NCBI GenBank assembly: GCA_029263415.1
Contig: JAJCXN010000048.1
Span: 201,169 to 265,168 of the forward strand
DNA length: 64,000 nucleotides
Direction of reading: 5' to 3'
Origin: Acidobacteriota bacterium
GTDB lineage: Bacteria > Acidobacteriota > Thermoanaerobaculia > Multivoradales > Multivoraceae
Both the position numbers and the translations under genes were made by a program. Within the stretch, counting starts at the first letter, position 1. The number at the start of each line of letters is the position of its first letter. The notes below the pieces were generated by a model. That model searched no databases, was not told the origin of the DNA, and worked only from the letters and a program-made list of their open reading frames with translations. Of this stretch, positions 44,246-52,808 are shown piece after piece.

Positions 44246-44676
44246 GTAGTTAGCCTCGCGCTGTCCCGGTGCGGAGGGCTACTCCGAGCTTGCTCGATGC
44301 CCAGAGCCGGCCGCACGCGAGCGAGATGATAGGCCCGAACGACCCATTCAAGATCGTTCACTGCGGTCAGAGTCCGGAGATCTGCACCTTGTCGGGAACA
44401 GACGAGAACCCGCGAAGCCAGAGCCTCTTCCTGGCGGTCGAGCCCATGCGGCTCCGCCCGCGCCAGCTCCGGGACTAGCGGCGTCACCCGCGCGTATCGC
44501 GGCAGACCCTTGCGGCCGTGACTCGCTCCGCTGCCTGCGTTGACGAACCTGCCACGGCGTGGATCGTAGCGCCAGCCCGGGCGAAGACACACGACGAAGC
44601 AGCGCGCTAGCTCACGGTCCACACCGGATCGCTCGTTCTGCGTGCAGCCCTGCCGCGTCGCTCGGCGGTTCATCAT
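44242..44676 (-). CDS. Hypothetical protein downstream of the S8 peptidase
   Basis: A 144-residue Arg-rich protein that I do not recognise. It contains FVVCLRPGWRYDPRRGRFVNAGSG and the C-terminal LTAVNDLEWVVRAYHLARVRPALGIE, with no signal peptide or membrane segment. Interestingly VVCLRPG recalls the VVCLRGDSG start of the preceding S8 peptidase, so the two proteins could be distantly related at their N-termini or form a pair. It starts five bases after the peptidase stop (GAGGTCG upstream) and its stop overlaps the next start. The tight coupling supports a real gene despite the lack of homology. Confidence 0.6.
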   Translation of the reverse strand: MMNRRATRQGCTQNERSGVDRELARCFVVCLRPGWRYDPRRGRFVNAGSGASHGRKGLPRYARVTPLVPELARAEPHGLDRQEEALASRVLVCSRQGADLRTLTAVNDLEWVVRAYHLARVRPALGIEQARSSPPHRDSARLTT

Positions 44677-44681
44677 CGACC

Positions 44682-46124
44682 TCAGTCTAAGGTTCCTAGA
44701 TCCGCAAGAGCGGCGAATGCTCTTTCCAGATCGGGCTGCGGTCCAATGTGACCCGGCAGTGCGGTTGCACCGAACTTCTGAGGAGTTCCAGTGTCAATGA
44801 GCAGTCGCAACATCTCGGCCGGGGCCAGCACTCTTGACCAACGCGCCTTGGCGTGGCCCTGAATGCAGGCAACCGCACCTGCGACCACCGCCGAGGCACT
44901 TGACGTTCCCGAGAACCTCAACGTGTACCAACGCTTCTCTGCGCCACCCTGCGCATCCCCGAATCCTAACGTGGCCACATGCCAACCCCAGCCTTGGACG
45001 TCCACGATGCGACCATAGTTGGAGAGGAAAAGTCGTGACCGCGGAGGCCCCAGACCCGAGTAGCCAGGGAGTCCCGGGACTCCGGCGTGATCGAGAAAGT
45101 TCGAGGGCGGAACGCCTGCACCCACCATCACCGCACCAGCATGTTTACTCAGTCCTGTGCCATGAAAAGCGGGATCGTCAAAGTCTTCATCGCCGTTACC
45201 TGCAGCCTCGACAACGTGGATACCCTTCGCCGTCACAGCCTCGATGGCGAGGAACACATCCTCCCAGTACTGCATAGCCACATAGCGGCCGTTGGGGCCA
45301 GCACCTTGCATCTCAATCAAAAGGCAGTCGCCAGGGCTCAACTGGTCCGCAGCGTTGACCAAAGCTGCGGCCATGTTGACAACGCCGCCGATCATCGCGG
45401 ACTGCACCACAATCTCCGCCCCATGGCAGATGCCAACGTTGCCAAAATCGTTTGGCACGCTTGCGAGGACTCCCAGCACTGCGGTCCCGTGGTCTCTCCA
45501 AGTGATGCCCGGGATCGGTGTCCCGCCTAGACGTGGGATGTTCGGTGGCAAGTCCTCGTGCGAAAGCAACCAGTTGCCCTCGACATCGCAGACCCGAACG
45601 CCCTCACCAGACCCGCCGCTACGACCCCAAACGGCCACCGCACCGATGCCATCGGGCGGCGACACCAAGTAGCCCTGTGCAGGCTCGAAGTTTCGGGTTC
45701 CAATATCAGAGTTTGTTGGAGTCGCCGCGGGAAGTGGTCGAGGCGCAACAAATGCGCTCTTCACACCAGGCTCTTTGCGTAAGCGCGCAACCAAAGCACT
45801 GCAATCGGAGGGGTCACCCGGATGGAGCTGAACGAACCCAGCGAGCTCAAACTGATCGGCCATGGCGACCTCTTGCGGCCGTGGCGCGATCGCACGAGCT
45901 TTCACTTCTGGACTCGGACTCATGAAGTGAGATCGAATCTTGACAACATCGAAACTCTCGACCAGCGCGTTGAGCGAGGTGCTGATCGCAGCATTCGAAG
46001 GCGCCACGAAGCCAGATCGTGAATACCCAACACCGCTGTCACCGCGCAGACAAACCACCACATAGTCCGGGTGTCCCGGATCGGCATAGGCAGGCTCCCA
46101 GCTTGAGATCGACGTATTGGTCAC
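44682..46124 (-). CDS. Subtilisin-like S8 serine peptidase without signal peptide
   Basis: A 480-residue subtilase with the catalytic triad Asp180 (GVRVCDVEGNW), His212 (WRDHGTAVLGVLAS) and Ser408 (FSGTSSASAVVAGAVAC), and the oxyanion Asn310 (EAAGNGDEDFDD). The N-terminal 150 residues are a separate domain (VVCLRGDSGVGYSRSGF..., SDCSALVARLRKEPGVKSAFVAP), reminiscent of an I9-type propeptide or recognition domain. No export signal is visible, so it may act in the cytoplasm or leave by another route. The start is GTG 46124 without an obvious ribosome-binding site. It is the first gene of the 21-gene minus-strand run, divergent from an acyltransferase gene. Confidence 0.88.
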   Translation of the reverse strand: MTNTSISSWEPAYADPGHPDYVVVCLRGDSGVGYSRSGFVAPSNAAISTSLNALVESFDVVKIRSHFMSPSPEVKARAIAPRPQEVAMADQFELAGFVQLHPGDPSDCSALVARLRKEPGVKSAFVAPRPLPAATPTNSDIGTRNFEPAQGYLVSPPDGIGAVAVWGRSGGSGEGVRVCDVEGNWLLSHEDLPPNIPRLGGTPIPGITWRDHGTAVLGVLASVPNDFGNVGICHGAEIVVQSAMIGGVVNMAAALVNAADQLSPGDCLLIEMQGAGPNGRYVAMQYWEDVFLAIEAVTAKGIHVVEAAGNGDEDFDDPAFHGTGLSKHAGAVMVGAGVPPSNFLDHAGVPGLPGYSGLGPPRSRLFLSNYGRIVDVQGWGWHVATLGFGDAQGGAEKRWYTLRFSGTSSASAVVAGAVACIQGHAKARWSRVLAPAEMLRLLIDTGTPQKFGATALPGHIGPQPDLERAFAALADLGTLD

Positions 46125-46266
46125 ATCTTAAATGTCGCCCAATGGGACGCTCAACGCTTCTCCGACGTTGCTCGATTCACAATAGCCCGGCGACCGAAGC
46201 TCGCAATTGGAGACAAGCATGCCCAGCTGATAACAACCAAACTTGTTGCTCAATACAACCAACGAA
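46125..46266. promoter_or_regulatory. Divergent intergenic region
   Basis: This 142-base, relatively AT-richer gap separates the divergently read S8 peptidase and acyltransferase genes. It must carry promoters for both directions, including the one for the long minus-strand run, but I see no convincing -35/-10 pair or operator palindrome. Confidence 0.35.
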
Positions 46267-47481
46267 ATGCCCAGCCAACTTTCTCTCATTCCAGACACGC
46301 TCCGCGAGGACGCATCGGCTAGAGACGCCCCACCGCGCTTCTCCGGCTACCTGCCACCACTCGATTCACTCAGAGGCTTGGCAATCCTCGGAGTGTTGCT
46401 CGCTCACCTCTGGCGCCCCGAGATGACGACCTTCTGGGGGCGCCTGCTCACCAAGATCGCGGCGTTGGGCTGGGTTGGGGTCGACCTCTTCTTCGTTCTT
46501 AGCGGCATGCTCATCACAGGTGTTCTGCTCGATAGCCGCGGGCGATGGCAAAGCCTAGGGCGTTTCCTTGCGCGCCGCGCACTCCGGATCTTTCCGCTCT
46601 ACTACTTCTTCTTGTTCATCAGCCTCGTGCTGATGCCCATTTACGTCGACCGCCTCGGACTCGGTAGGTTTTTCGGTTTCGACTTCGATGGCGACGCCGC
46701 ACTCTGGCCGTGGTTCGCTTTCCACGGTTTCAATATCTGGGCCGCTACCACCAACACTCTCGGACACGCGCTACCCAACTCGGTCGTGTGGAGCCTCGCG
46801 ATCGAAGAGCAGTTCTACCTGGTCTGGCCATGGCTAATCCTGTTCATTGCTCGACGCTTCCACATGCGACTGTTCTTGGCATGCCTGTTGATCTCAATCG
46901 CAGCGCGCGCGACCATTGTGATGACCCTGCCCGACCATTGGATTGCCGTTTCAGTGCTCACTCCTTGCCGGCTCGACTGCTTCGCCGTCGGAGCCATCAT
47001 CGCGAACTATGTGCGTTCCAAGCACTTCGACCAGACCCGGTGGCGCAACGGACTGCGTCTCGGCGCTGTCTGCCTTGGCGCCGCTCTCTTGTGGATCATC
47101 CTGCTACCCGAGTCTCGTCTTGACCGCACTTTTCAGATGTTCGGCTTCACGCTGCTCGCGATCGGATTTGGCAGCGTTGTCGGAGCGATGCTCGACCAGC
47201 GACTCGCACTCTCGCGTTTCCTTGGCAGGAGCACCCTATTGCAATCGCTCGGCCGCTATTCGTATGGTATCTATCTCTACCACCTCCTCGTACAGTGCAT
47301 CGCTCGGCCACCGCTTGAGCGGTTCATCTATTCAAAGCTCAAGGTGCCACTTCTCGACCGAGTATTCTGGCTGTTCTTCGGAATCATCGTGACCTGGCTC
47401 GTCGCGAAAGCTTCGTACCACATGTTTGAGGTGCACTTCCTGCGCCTCAAAGCGCGCCTCCGCGACACCGGTGCCTCGTAA
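46267..47481 (+). CDS. Acyltransferase-3 family membrane protein (OafA/YrhL type)
   Basis: A 404-residue integral membrane acyltransferase with about ten TM helices. The family start LPPLDSLRGLAILGVLLAHLW contains the conserved Arg of the first helix. The conserved H of H-x-W lies there. The RxxR-like ARRALRIFPLYYF motif and WSLAIEEQFYLVWPWLILF are classical. The C-terminal helix group includes SLGRYSYGIYLYH. These enzymes O-acylate sugars, exopolysaccharides or natural products using acyl-CoA. ATG 46267 is preferred; TTG 46243 is an alternative. It is not followed by another gene on this strand. Confidence 0.9.
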   Translation: MPSQLSLIPDTLREDASARDAPPRFSGYLPPLDSLRGLAILGVLLAHLWRPEMTTFWGRLLTKIAALGWVGVDLFFVLSGMLITGVLLDSRGRWQSLGRFLARRALRIFPLYYFFLFISLVLMPIYVDRLGLGRFFGFDFDGDAALWPWFAFHGFNIWAATTNTLGHALPNSVVWSLAIEEQFYLVWPWLILFIARRFHMRLFLACLLISIAARATIVMTLPDHWIAVSVLTPCRLDCFAVGAIIANYVRSKHFDQTRWRNGLRLGAVCLGAALLWIILLPESRLDRTFQMFGFTLLAIGFGSVVGAMLDQRLALSRFLGRSTLLQSLGRYSYGIYLYHLLVQCIARPPLERFIYSKLKVPLLDRVFWLFFGIIVTWLVAKASYHMFEVHFLRLKARLRDTGAS

Positions 47482-47775
47482 CGCCCGAGAGCAACTCGAG
47501 ACTCGCGGCTCCGCTTGTCACGTTCGCGACCAGCGTGTCCGCTCGCTCGCCCCATCTCTTGGACGGCGGGGGCGCGAACCGCGCCGACAAGCAGGCCTTA
47601 GGTACATATTGACTTCGAGCTTGACAAGCAGCTACGCAAGTTGGAGCGCAGTTTGAGAAAGCGCTCGTTGAGCCACCCTTCGCCTCCACCTTTCGGCCCA
47701 CTCTGGGAAGCACTGTAGGCAGGCTCTCCTTGTGCGGCGGCCACGATCCCTACGATCGAACCGAACCTCCGCGAC

Positions 47776-48420
47776 CTACGGACTCGACGAGGTCGTGCCG
47801 GACTCAAACTCGTCTGCAAACAATGGAGTTGCTCGAACCTCCACCGAGCCGATGTCACACCGCGCGCTGCCGTTGTCGTCTCCATCCGCAGGACGAGGCA
47901 GTCCCGCTGATCGGTGCCGGTGCAGTTGCTCGGACTTGCGATGGTGCCGGTGAGATCTCCGGTGGAGCCGAAACCGCAACCGAGGCTGACGGCCACCAAG
48001 TTGTGGCCCTGAGAGTCGACTTCGCCAGCACAATCGGGACACTCGCCACCGCGGTCAATGTTCTCAGCGACCACAGTGATCTCAACTTCCGCGGTGTCGT
48101 TGAAATAGGGCAAAGCCGCCTCCGTCGCCGGTGCCATCGCTGTCGTCGTCGGCCACGTTGCCGAGCAGCGTGCTGTGATCGATGTCGAGGAAACCGCTGC
48201 ACCGTGCAAGCGCACCTCCGGAACCTTCTGCACGATTGTCAAAGAAGGTCGAACGATCGATGACGGTGTCGCCCGAGCTGCCGTGGAAGATCGCGCCTCC
48301 ATCGCCCACGCCACCTTGGGCACCGCCGAAGGTGGCCAGGTTGGAGTGAAATGTACTGCTCGCCGCGTTTGCAGCTCCTCTGGTGGCAAGACCACCACCC
48401 TCGTTGCTATTGCCACGGTA
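47776..48420 (-). pseudogene. Degraded beta-helix surface protein (choice-of-anchor Q type)
   Basis: Three minus-strand frames in succession encode pieces of one parallel beta-helix protein. The first (48420-48082) reads NSNEGGGLATRGAANAASSTFHSNLATFGGA..GGAIFHGSSGDTVIDRSTFFDNRAEGSGGALARCSGFLDIDHSTLLGN. The second (about 48110-47950) reads FNDTAEVEITVVAENIDRGGECPDC, then SQGHNLVAVSLGCGFGSTGDLTG. The third (to 47776) reads DGDDNGSARCDIGSVEV then LFADEFESG, a typical C-terminal anchor. Two frameshifts separate them. The N-terminus is missing: a stop precedes 48420 and the dispersed repeat begins 60 bases further on. It is thus a decayed fragment, perhaps truncated by repeat insertion. Confidence 0.8.
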
Positions 48421-48480
48421 CTAGTCTAGTTGACCCTGGACTTCGAAAGGTGTCATCTCGGTTTGGCTGTTGGGGAACGT

Positions 48481-48900
48481 GAGTTGAGGAGGCGGCCGAT
48501 TGCCAACTTCCACTGTAGGTGCGAGGAGTGTCAAGCGGGAGTTTGCGAGGAGTTGTTGGAAAGTGTGTGGAAAGTTTGGTCTTTGGGAATGGCTAAGCCG
48601 AAAGCGCGCGGCGCCTCTAGCCCCAACTATGCCGGTATTCCTGGCGGGCCGCCCCTTCCTTGCGGACTAGCAGCCCGCGGTGAAACTCGCGCAGGACTGA
48701 GCGCAGGGATCTGGGTGGTCATTTCGTACCGAGGTGAGGAGGCGATGCCCCACGGGCGGCTGACGCACCGGGAATCGTTGACGAGACTTGGTCCCACGGG
48801 AGGCTTACGCACTGCGAACTGGCTGCCCAAACCACCGTGCCCGTTGGGTTTGAGAGCTTTGGCCCCATCTGTCCCGTGGGAGTTTCACCGCCGGCTGCTA
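48481..48900. repeat. Dispersed repeat, copy B, with a 21-bp inverted-repeat-bounded part
   Basis: This matches copy A (885-1365) in two blocks: 48481-48613 and 48668-48875. The second block is bounded by a long inverted repeat. The arm at 48668-48688 (starting TAGCAGCCCGCGGTGAAA) and the arm at 48880-48900 (ending CACCGCCGGCTGCTA) match as reverse complements at 20 of 21 positions, enclosing a 233-base unit. Shorter complementary pieces inside (CCCACGGGA / TCCCGTGGG) suggest a strongly folded RNA or a MITE-like element. The 560-base ORF across it encodes no recognised protein. Confidence 0.75.
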
Positions 48901-49043
48901 GTGCACGGCTGCCCCTGCCAAGAAAGTCGCGCATTTCCTAGCGCCAACATGAACTTTCCGAACGACCGATGCGTCTTGGGGCCATCGTGACGAGGATCAC
49001 GTAATCACCACCGACACACTTCGACCGTTCAGGAGACCTCGTT

Positions 49044-50597
49044 TTGCATAGACCGTGCAATCTTCTTCTTGCTGCCAGCCTCGGACTCGCCTCGCTCGCA
49101 GGGCCAACGCCAGCGCAGTTCCTATCGTTGACTCAACTCCCCACCTCTCAGGCGATGCTCGCAGCAGAAGCGGAGTCCTTCCGCGCTGCTGGCCGGCCAG
49201 GAGACTTAAAACAGGATTGGACTACCGTCAGCACCAAAGCCGGTAGAGACGTCGATCTTTGGCGCGGCACCCTGCTGGTTCCGGAGAATCGGCTCAAACC
49301 GAAGAGTCCGCCCATCTCGATCCCCTTCTATCGACTCGAGGCGTCCACTCAAGAGCCCGGCACGCCGATCTTCCTCCTGGCCGGCGGGCCAGGTTCTTCG
49401 TGGATCGATCGCTTCAAGAATCCAGAGAACCTTTCCGAAATCGACTTCTACCGAACTCTCGGAGACGTCATCTTGTTTGATCAGCGGGGCGCTGGCCACT
49501 CGAAGCCAAAGCTCAGCTGTGATCAACGGGAACGCTGGCCAAACGATCAAGCTCTTGACCCAAAAGCGGTTAGCGTCGTACTCCGCGAGATGGCTGCCGC
49601 ATGTCGACAACAATGGCTCGACCGCGGTGTCGACTTGGCAGCGTACAGCACTAAAGAAAATGCAGCAGACGTACTCGCTTTGCAGCACGCACTCGGCTAC
49701 AAGAAGATGATCTTGGTCGGAGGCAGCTACGGCTCGCACCTGGCGCTCTTTCTCATGCGCGAGGCGCCAGAGCAGATCGAGCGCGCGCTTCTCTACGGCA
49801 TTGAGGGCCCCGACCATACCTGGGACGATCCAGACGCCAAGCTCGCAACTCTCGAGCGCATCGCTGGAGAGATTGAGGCGAGCGGCGCATTTGCTGAAAG
49901 CCTTCCAGACGCCGGTCTCATCGAGACGCTGCGCACGGTGATTGCGGCCCTCGAGGAGGAACCGATTCAGACAACTGTCCCCGCCGACAGCGATGACGCG
50001 AATGAGACCGTCCTCGTTGACGCCCATCTAGTGCGCCGGATCGCCGACTTTCAGGCTGGCCGCAGGTCGCGCCCGAAAGTCTGGCCGCAACTCATCCTAG
50101 ATCTTCACAACAAGAAGTACGACTTGGCCGCTCGTGGAGCATTGGCGCTGCGTTCGCTGCGGATGGATGACCCCATGCACTTTATGATGGACTGTGGTTC
50201 GGGCGCCAGCGCCGACAGAGTGACTCGCTACGAACAGTCCAAGTCCACCGAGATCTTGGGCGCAATCAACAGCGAGTACCACGAGCTTTGCCCCATCTGG
50301 CAAGCACACGATCAGGGCAATCACAACCGAAGGTCGGTGAGGTCGGACATTCCGACGCTACTGGTGCACGGGACTTGGGATACGTCGACACCGATTGAGA
50401 ACGCAAGAGATGCGGTTGTGGAACTCAGCAACGGACATCTGATCGAGGTGGTTCGAGGCAACCATGGTGCGATCTACAACCTCTATAAGTACTGGCCCCG
50501 CGCTCACCAAGTGATCGGCGCATTCCTACGCGGGGAGCCGGTCAGGCTACCCTCGTCGGTAACCCTCCCTTCTCTGGACTTCAACCAAGACCCTTGA
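49044..50597 (+). CDS. Secreted alpha/beta-hydrolase of the tripeptidyl/prolyl aminopeptidase type
   Basis: A 517-residue hydrolase with a signal peptide (LLLAASLGLASLAGPTPAQ). The fold markers are the oxyanion segment FLLAGGPGSSWID, DVILFDQRGAGHSKP, and the nucleophile elbow GGSYGSH with Ser228. A helical cap with a family-typical GIEGPDHTWDDPDA follows. The acid residue is probably the Asp in LLVHGTWDTSTP and the base His in VRGNHGAIYN. The TTG start at 49044 has AGGAG eight bases upstream. The gene ends by overlapping an ECF sigma gene, so its expression is likely coupled to that regulatory unit. Exact peptide specificity is unknown. Confidence 0.85.
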   Translation: MHRPCNLLLAASLGLASLAGPTPAQFLSLTQLPTSQAMLAAEAESFRAAGRPGDLKQDWTTVSTKAGRDVDLWRGTLLVPENRLKPKSPPISIPFYRLEASTQEPGTPIFLLAGGPGSSWIDRFKNPENLSEIDFYRTLGDVILFDQRGAGHSKPKLSCDQRERWPNDQALDPKAVSVVLREMAAACRQQWLDRGVDLAAYSTKENAADVLALQHALGYKKMILVGGSYGSHLALFLMREAPEQIERALLYGIEGPDHTWDDPDAKLATLERIAGEIEASGAFAESLPDAGLIETLRTVIAALEEEPIQTTVPADSDDANETVLVDAHLVRRIADFQAGRRSRPKVWPQLILDLHNKKYDLAARGALALRSLRMDDPMHFMMDCGSGASADRVTRYEQSKSTEILGAINSEYHELCPIWQAHDQGNHNRRSVRSDIPTLLVHGTWDTSTPIENARDAVVELSNGHLIEVVRGNHGAIYNLYKYWPRAHQVIGAFLRGEPVRLPSSVTLPSLDFNQDP

Positions 50598-51160
50598 CCA
50601 ATCAGCCGTCAGAGACCAAAGACCATCTCCTGGTCCTTCGTGCGCAACTCGGACAAGAGGAAGCATTGCGTGCCCTGTTTACCCGCTACAACGGCAGGCT
50701 TCTCTACTACCTTCGGCGAATCGTCGGAGACGATGCGGAGGACGCCCTGCAGGAGGTCTGGGTCAAAGTACTTCGCAACTTGAACCGCATAGAGAAGCCC
50801 GGCGCTTTCAAGGCTTGGATCTATCGGACAGCACATAACCAAGCCATCAGTCGGCTCCGCAGCCAACGGATCGAGGTAGGGCTCGACGAGTTGGCTGAAG
50901 AGCCCGTTGCACCATCAACTGTCGACGACTCTCTGCTCGTCTTTCGCGACTACGAGAGTCTCAGAATCCACCAAGGGCTCGAGAGCCTCTCAGCACCCCA
51001 TCGCGAGGTGATCACGCTTCGCTTTCTCGAAGAACTCTCGTATGAAGACATCGCATCTGTAGTTGGTTGCTCGGTCGGAACAGTCCGGTCTCGCCTTCAC
51101 TACGCAAAACACTCTCTACTCCAAGCGCTACAACCAGTCGAACAGGAACCGAACCCATGA
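50594..51160 (+). CDS. ECF-type RNA polymerase sigma factor
   Basis: A 188-residue sigma-70 family protein with region 2 (RYNGRLLYYLRRIVGDDAEDALQEVWVKVLRNLNRI, AFKAWIYRTAHNQAISRLRS) and region 4 (LSAPHREVITLRFLEELSYEDIASVVGCSVGTVRSRLHYAKHSL). No region 3 or C-terminal extension is present. The start is TTG 50594, overlapping the hydrolase stop; no in-frame ATG exists near. The following gene encodes a small membrane protein that overlaps it and may act as its antagonist. Confidence 0.92.
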   Translation: MTNQPSETKDHLLVLRAQLGQEEALRALFTRYNGRLLYYLRRIVGDDAEDALQEVWVKVLRNLNRIEKPGAFKAWIYRTAHNQAISRLRSQRIEVGLDELAEEPVAPSTVDDSLLVFRDYESLRIHQGLESLSAPHREVITLRFLEELSYEDIASVVGCSVGTVRSRLHYAKHSLLQALQPVEQEPNP

Positions 51161-51537
51161 CCGACGAAACTCCACTCTCCGATCGCCTGATCAACCTCGA
51201 AGTCGCCGAACCCTCGCACCTGGGCGACTTCGAGAAACTCATTGAAACTGAAGCGCAGCACGAAAGGAAGGTAGCGCGGCTCGCTCTCTATTCCTGGGCT
51301 ACTACCTTCGTTTGCCTCGTCGTGGCGGCAGCCAGTTCTCTCATGGTTGTGGAGATAGGCGGCGCCTTCGTCAACGTCGTACGCTTTGCCTTGCTGGTCG
51401 CGGCCGGCACCGGCATCATCGCCCTCTTTGCGGGCGCGCTATTTACAGCAGTTTGGGTCTTCCGCTCCAGGACGCCCTCGTTGCGGGCGATCGAGCGCCG
51501 GCTCGCCAGGCTCGAGACCTTGTTGGATCGAGGGTAG
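51157..51537 (+). CDS. Small two-helix membrane protein, putative anti-sigma-like partner
   Basis: A 126-residue protein coupled to the ECF sigma gene (ATGA overlap). Residues 1-42 are charged and cytoplasmic-like (SDRLINLEVAEPSHLGDFEKLIETEAQHERKV), followed by two hydrophobic helices (about 45-68 and 78-102) and a basic coiled tail (LRAIERRLARLETLLDRG). There is no zinc-finger anti-sigma motif. The genomic position suggests it tethers or restrains the sigma factor; sequence alone does not prove that. Confidence 0.7.
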   Translation: MTDETPLSDRLINLEVAEPSHLGDFEKLIETEAQHERKVARLALYSWATTFVCLVVAAASSLMVVEIGGAFVNVVRFALLVAAGTGIIALFAGALFTAVWVFRSRTPSLRAIERRLARLETLLDRG

Positions 51538-51689
51538 AGGATCCGGGGGCCGACGGATCGCTGCTGCGAGAGCGCCGGGTCGGATATTGGCGAACGGGCT
51601 GGAGACAAGTGATGTGAGGGTTTGACTCCAGCTCAAGACCGTAGCTCTCGGAAGAGGGCGGGCAACAGTGCCCTCTCGAGAATCATGCT

Positions 51690-52553
51690 CTATCCGCCTG
51701 AAGCTCGGGAACGCGCTCGCCAGTCGTTTGCCACAGCGTCGCACTGGTTGACTCCGCAAGAGTCACAGACTTGTTCCTGGCGCACTGGCCAGCCGCAATT
51801 CTCACAGTTCGCGAACGCACCCGGTTCAAGTTCCTGATCCACCGACACACGCTCATCGAATACGTAGCACTCGCCCTGGAAGCTTGATTCCTTTGCGTCA
51901 ATCTCTTCGAAGTAGCGCAGAATGCCTCCTTCTAAGTGATAGACCGTTTCGAATCCCTTGGCCAGCAGATAACTCGATGCCTTCTCGCAGCGAATGCCAC
52001 CGGTGCAGTACATCGCGATGGCCCGATCTCGAGTGGGGTCCAGGTTCTTCGCAGCGAACTCGGCGAAGTCCGTAAAGTTCTGTGTACACGGGTCTTCAGC
52101 ACCTTCAAACGAACCGACCGCGATCTCAAAATCGTTGCGGGCATCAACTACCCGCACATCATCGCGACGCAGAACCTCGTCCCAATCGGCTGGTGGGACA
52201 TAGGTGCCCGTCCGCTCTCCCGGATCGGCCAGGGGTTGCTTGAAGGTCACTAGCTCAGACCTGGCCCGAACCCGCAGTCGCTTGAACGGCTGAAACGGGG
52301 ACGAACTGAACTTGCAGTTGCCAAGGTCAATTCCTAGTGAACCCCTGAGCTGGTCGAGTAGCCCTTGCAGCTGCGTCTCGTCGCCGGCCAAGGTTCCGTT
52401 GATGCCCTCAGTCGCGACCAGTACTGAGCCGCGAATGTCTGTTTCAGCAAGACGCTCTAGCAACCAGGTTCTCTGGGCTGACGGGTCCTCGAGATGGAAG
52501 AACTCATAAAACGTCGCGACGAAGAACTGCGAGGTCGGAATCATTGAAGTCAT
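51690..52553 (-). CDS. trhO: tRNA uridine(34) hydroxylase TrhO (rhodanese family)
   Basis: A 287-residue protein of the TrhO/YceA family, which hydroxylates U34 of tRNA as the first step to 5-methoxyuridine-type modifications. The N-terminal domain ends in VATEGINGTLAG, a family signature. The rhodanese domain carries the catalytic loop MYCTGGIRCEKAS with Cys183. The C-terminal tail has the Cys-rich CENCGWPVRQEQVCDSCGVNQCD segment seen in many homologues. The ATG at 52553 is chosen; ATG 52544 is a possible alternative. It is a single gene with no obvious partner. Confidence 0.93.
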   Translation of the reverse strand: MTSMIPTSQFFVATFYEFFHLEDPSAQRTWLLERLAETDIRGSVLVATEGINGTLAGDETQLQGLLDQLRGSLGIDLGNCKFSSSPFQPFKRLRVRARSELVTFKQPLADPGERTGTYVPPADWDEVLRRDDVRVVDARNDFEIAVGSFEGAEDPCTQNFTDFAEFAAKNLDPTRDRAIAMYCTGGIRCEKASSYLLAKGFETVYHLEGGILRYFEEIDAKESSFQGECYVFDERVSVDQELEPGAFANCENCGWPVRQEQVCDSCGVNQCDAVANDWRARSRASGG

Positions 52554-52808
52554 GTCTGCTTTCGCTGCGCTAGCCAAAGGGGTGCTGTGAGGACAAACGG
52601 ATCTCGAGTCTACGAAGTCCACTAGGCACCGCACTGGAGTTTCCCAGACAGAACCCTCGCCACTGGTCAGACCGTCACCTCGGAAATGAAGACCGGAAGG
52701 GAAGCTCGGAGCATGACGCCGATTAGGCTGAGAGAGCCAGAACCGAAAAGCTACATGCTCCCTTCGCTAGACCCTGTCTACTGCCAGCTCACTGCGATAG
52801 CCGTAGCA

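Noticed and set aside
47598-48416. A 272-residue minus-strand ORF as an intact gene
   Set aside because: Only its middle part matches the beta-helix family; both flanks match in other frames, so it is a frameshifted pseudogene.
48430-48990. A 186-residue plus-strand ORF over the repeat
   Set aside because: No protein family fits, and the diverged copy A does not preserve the frame.
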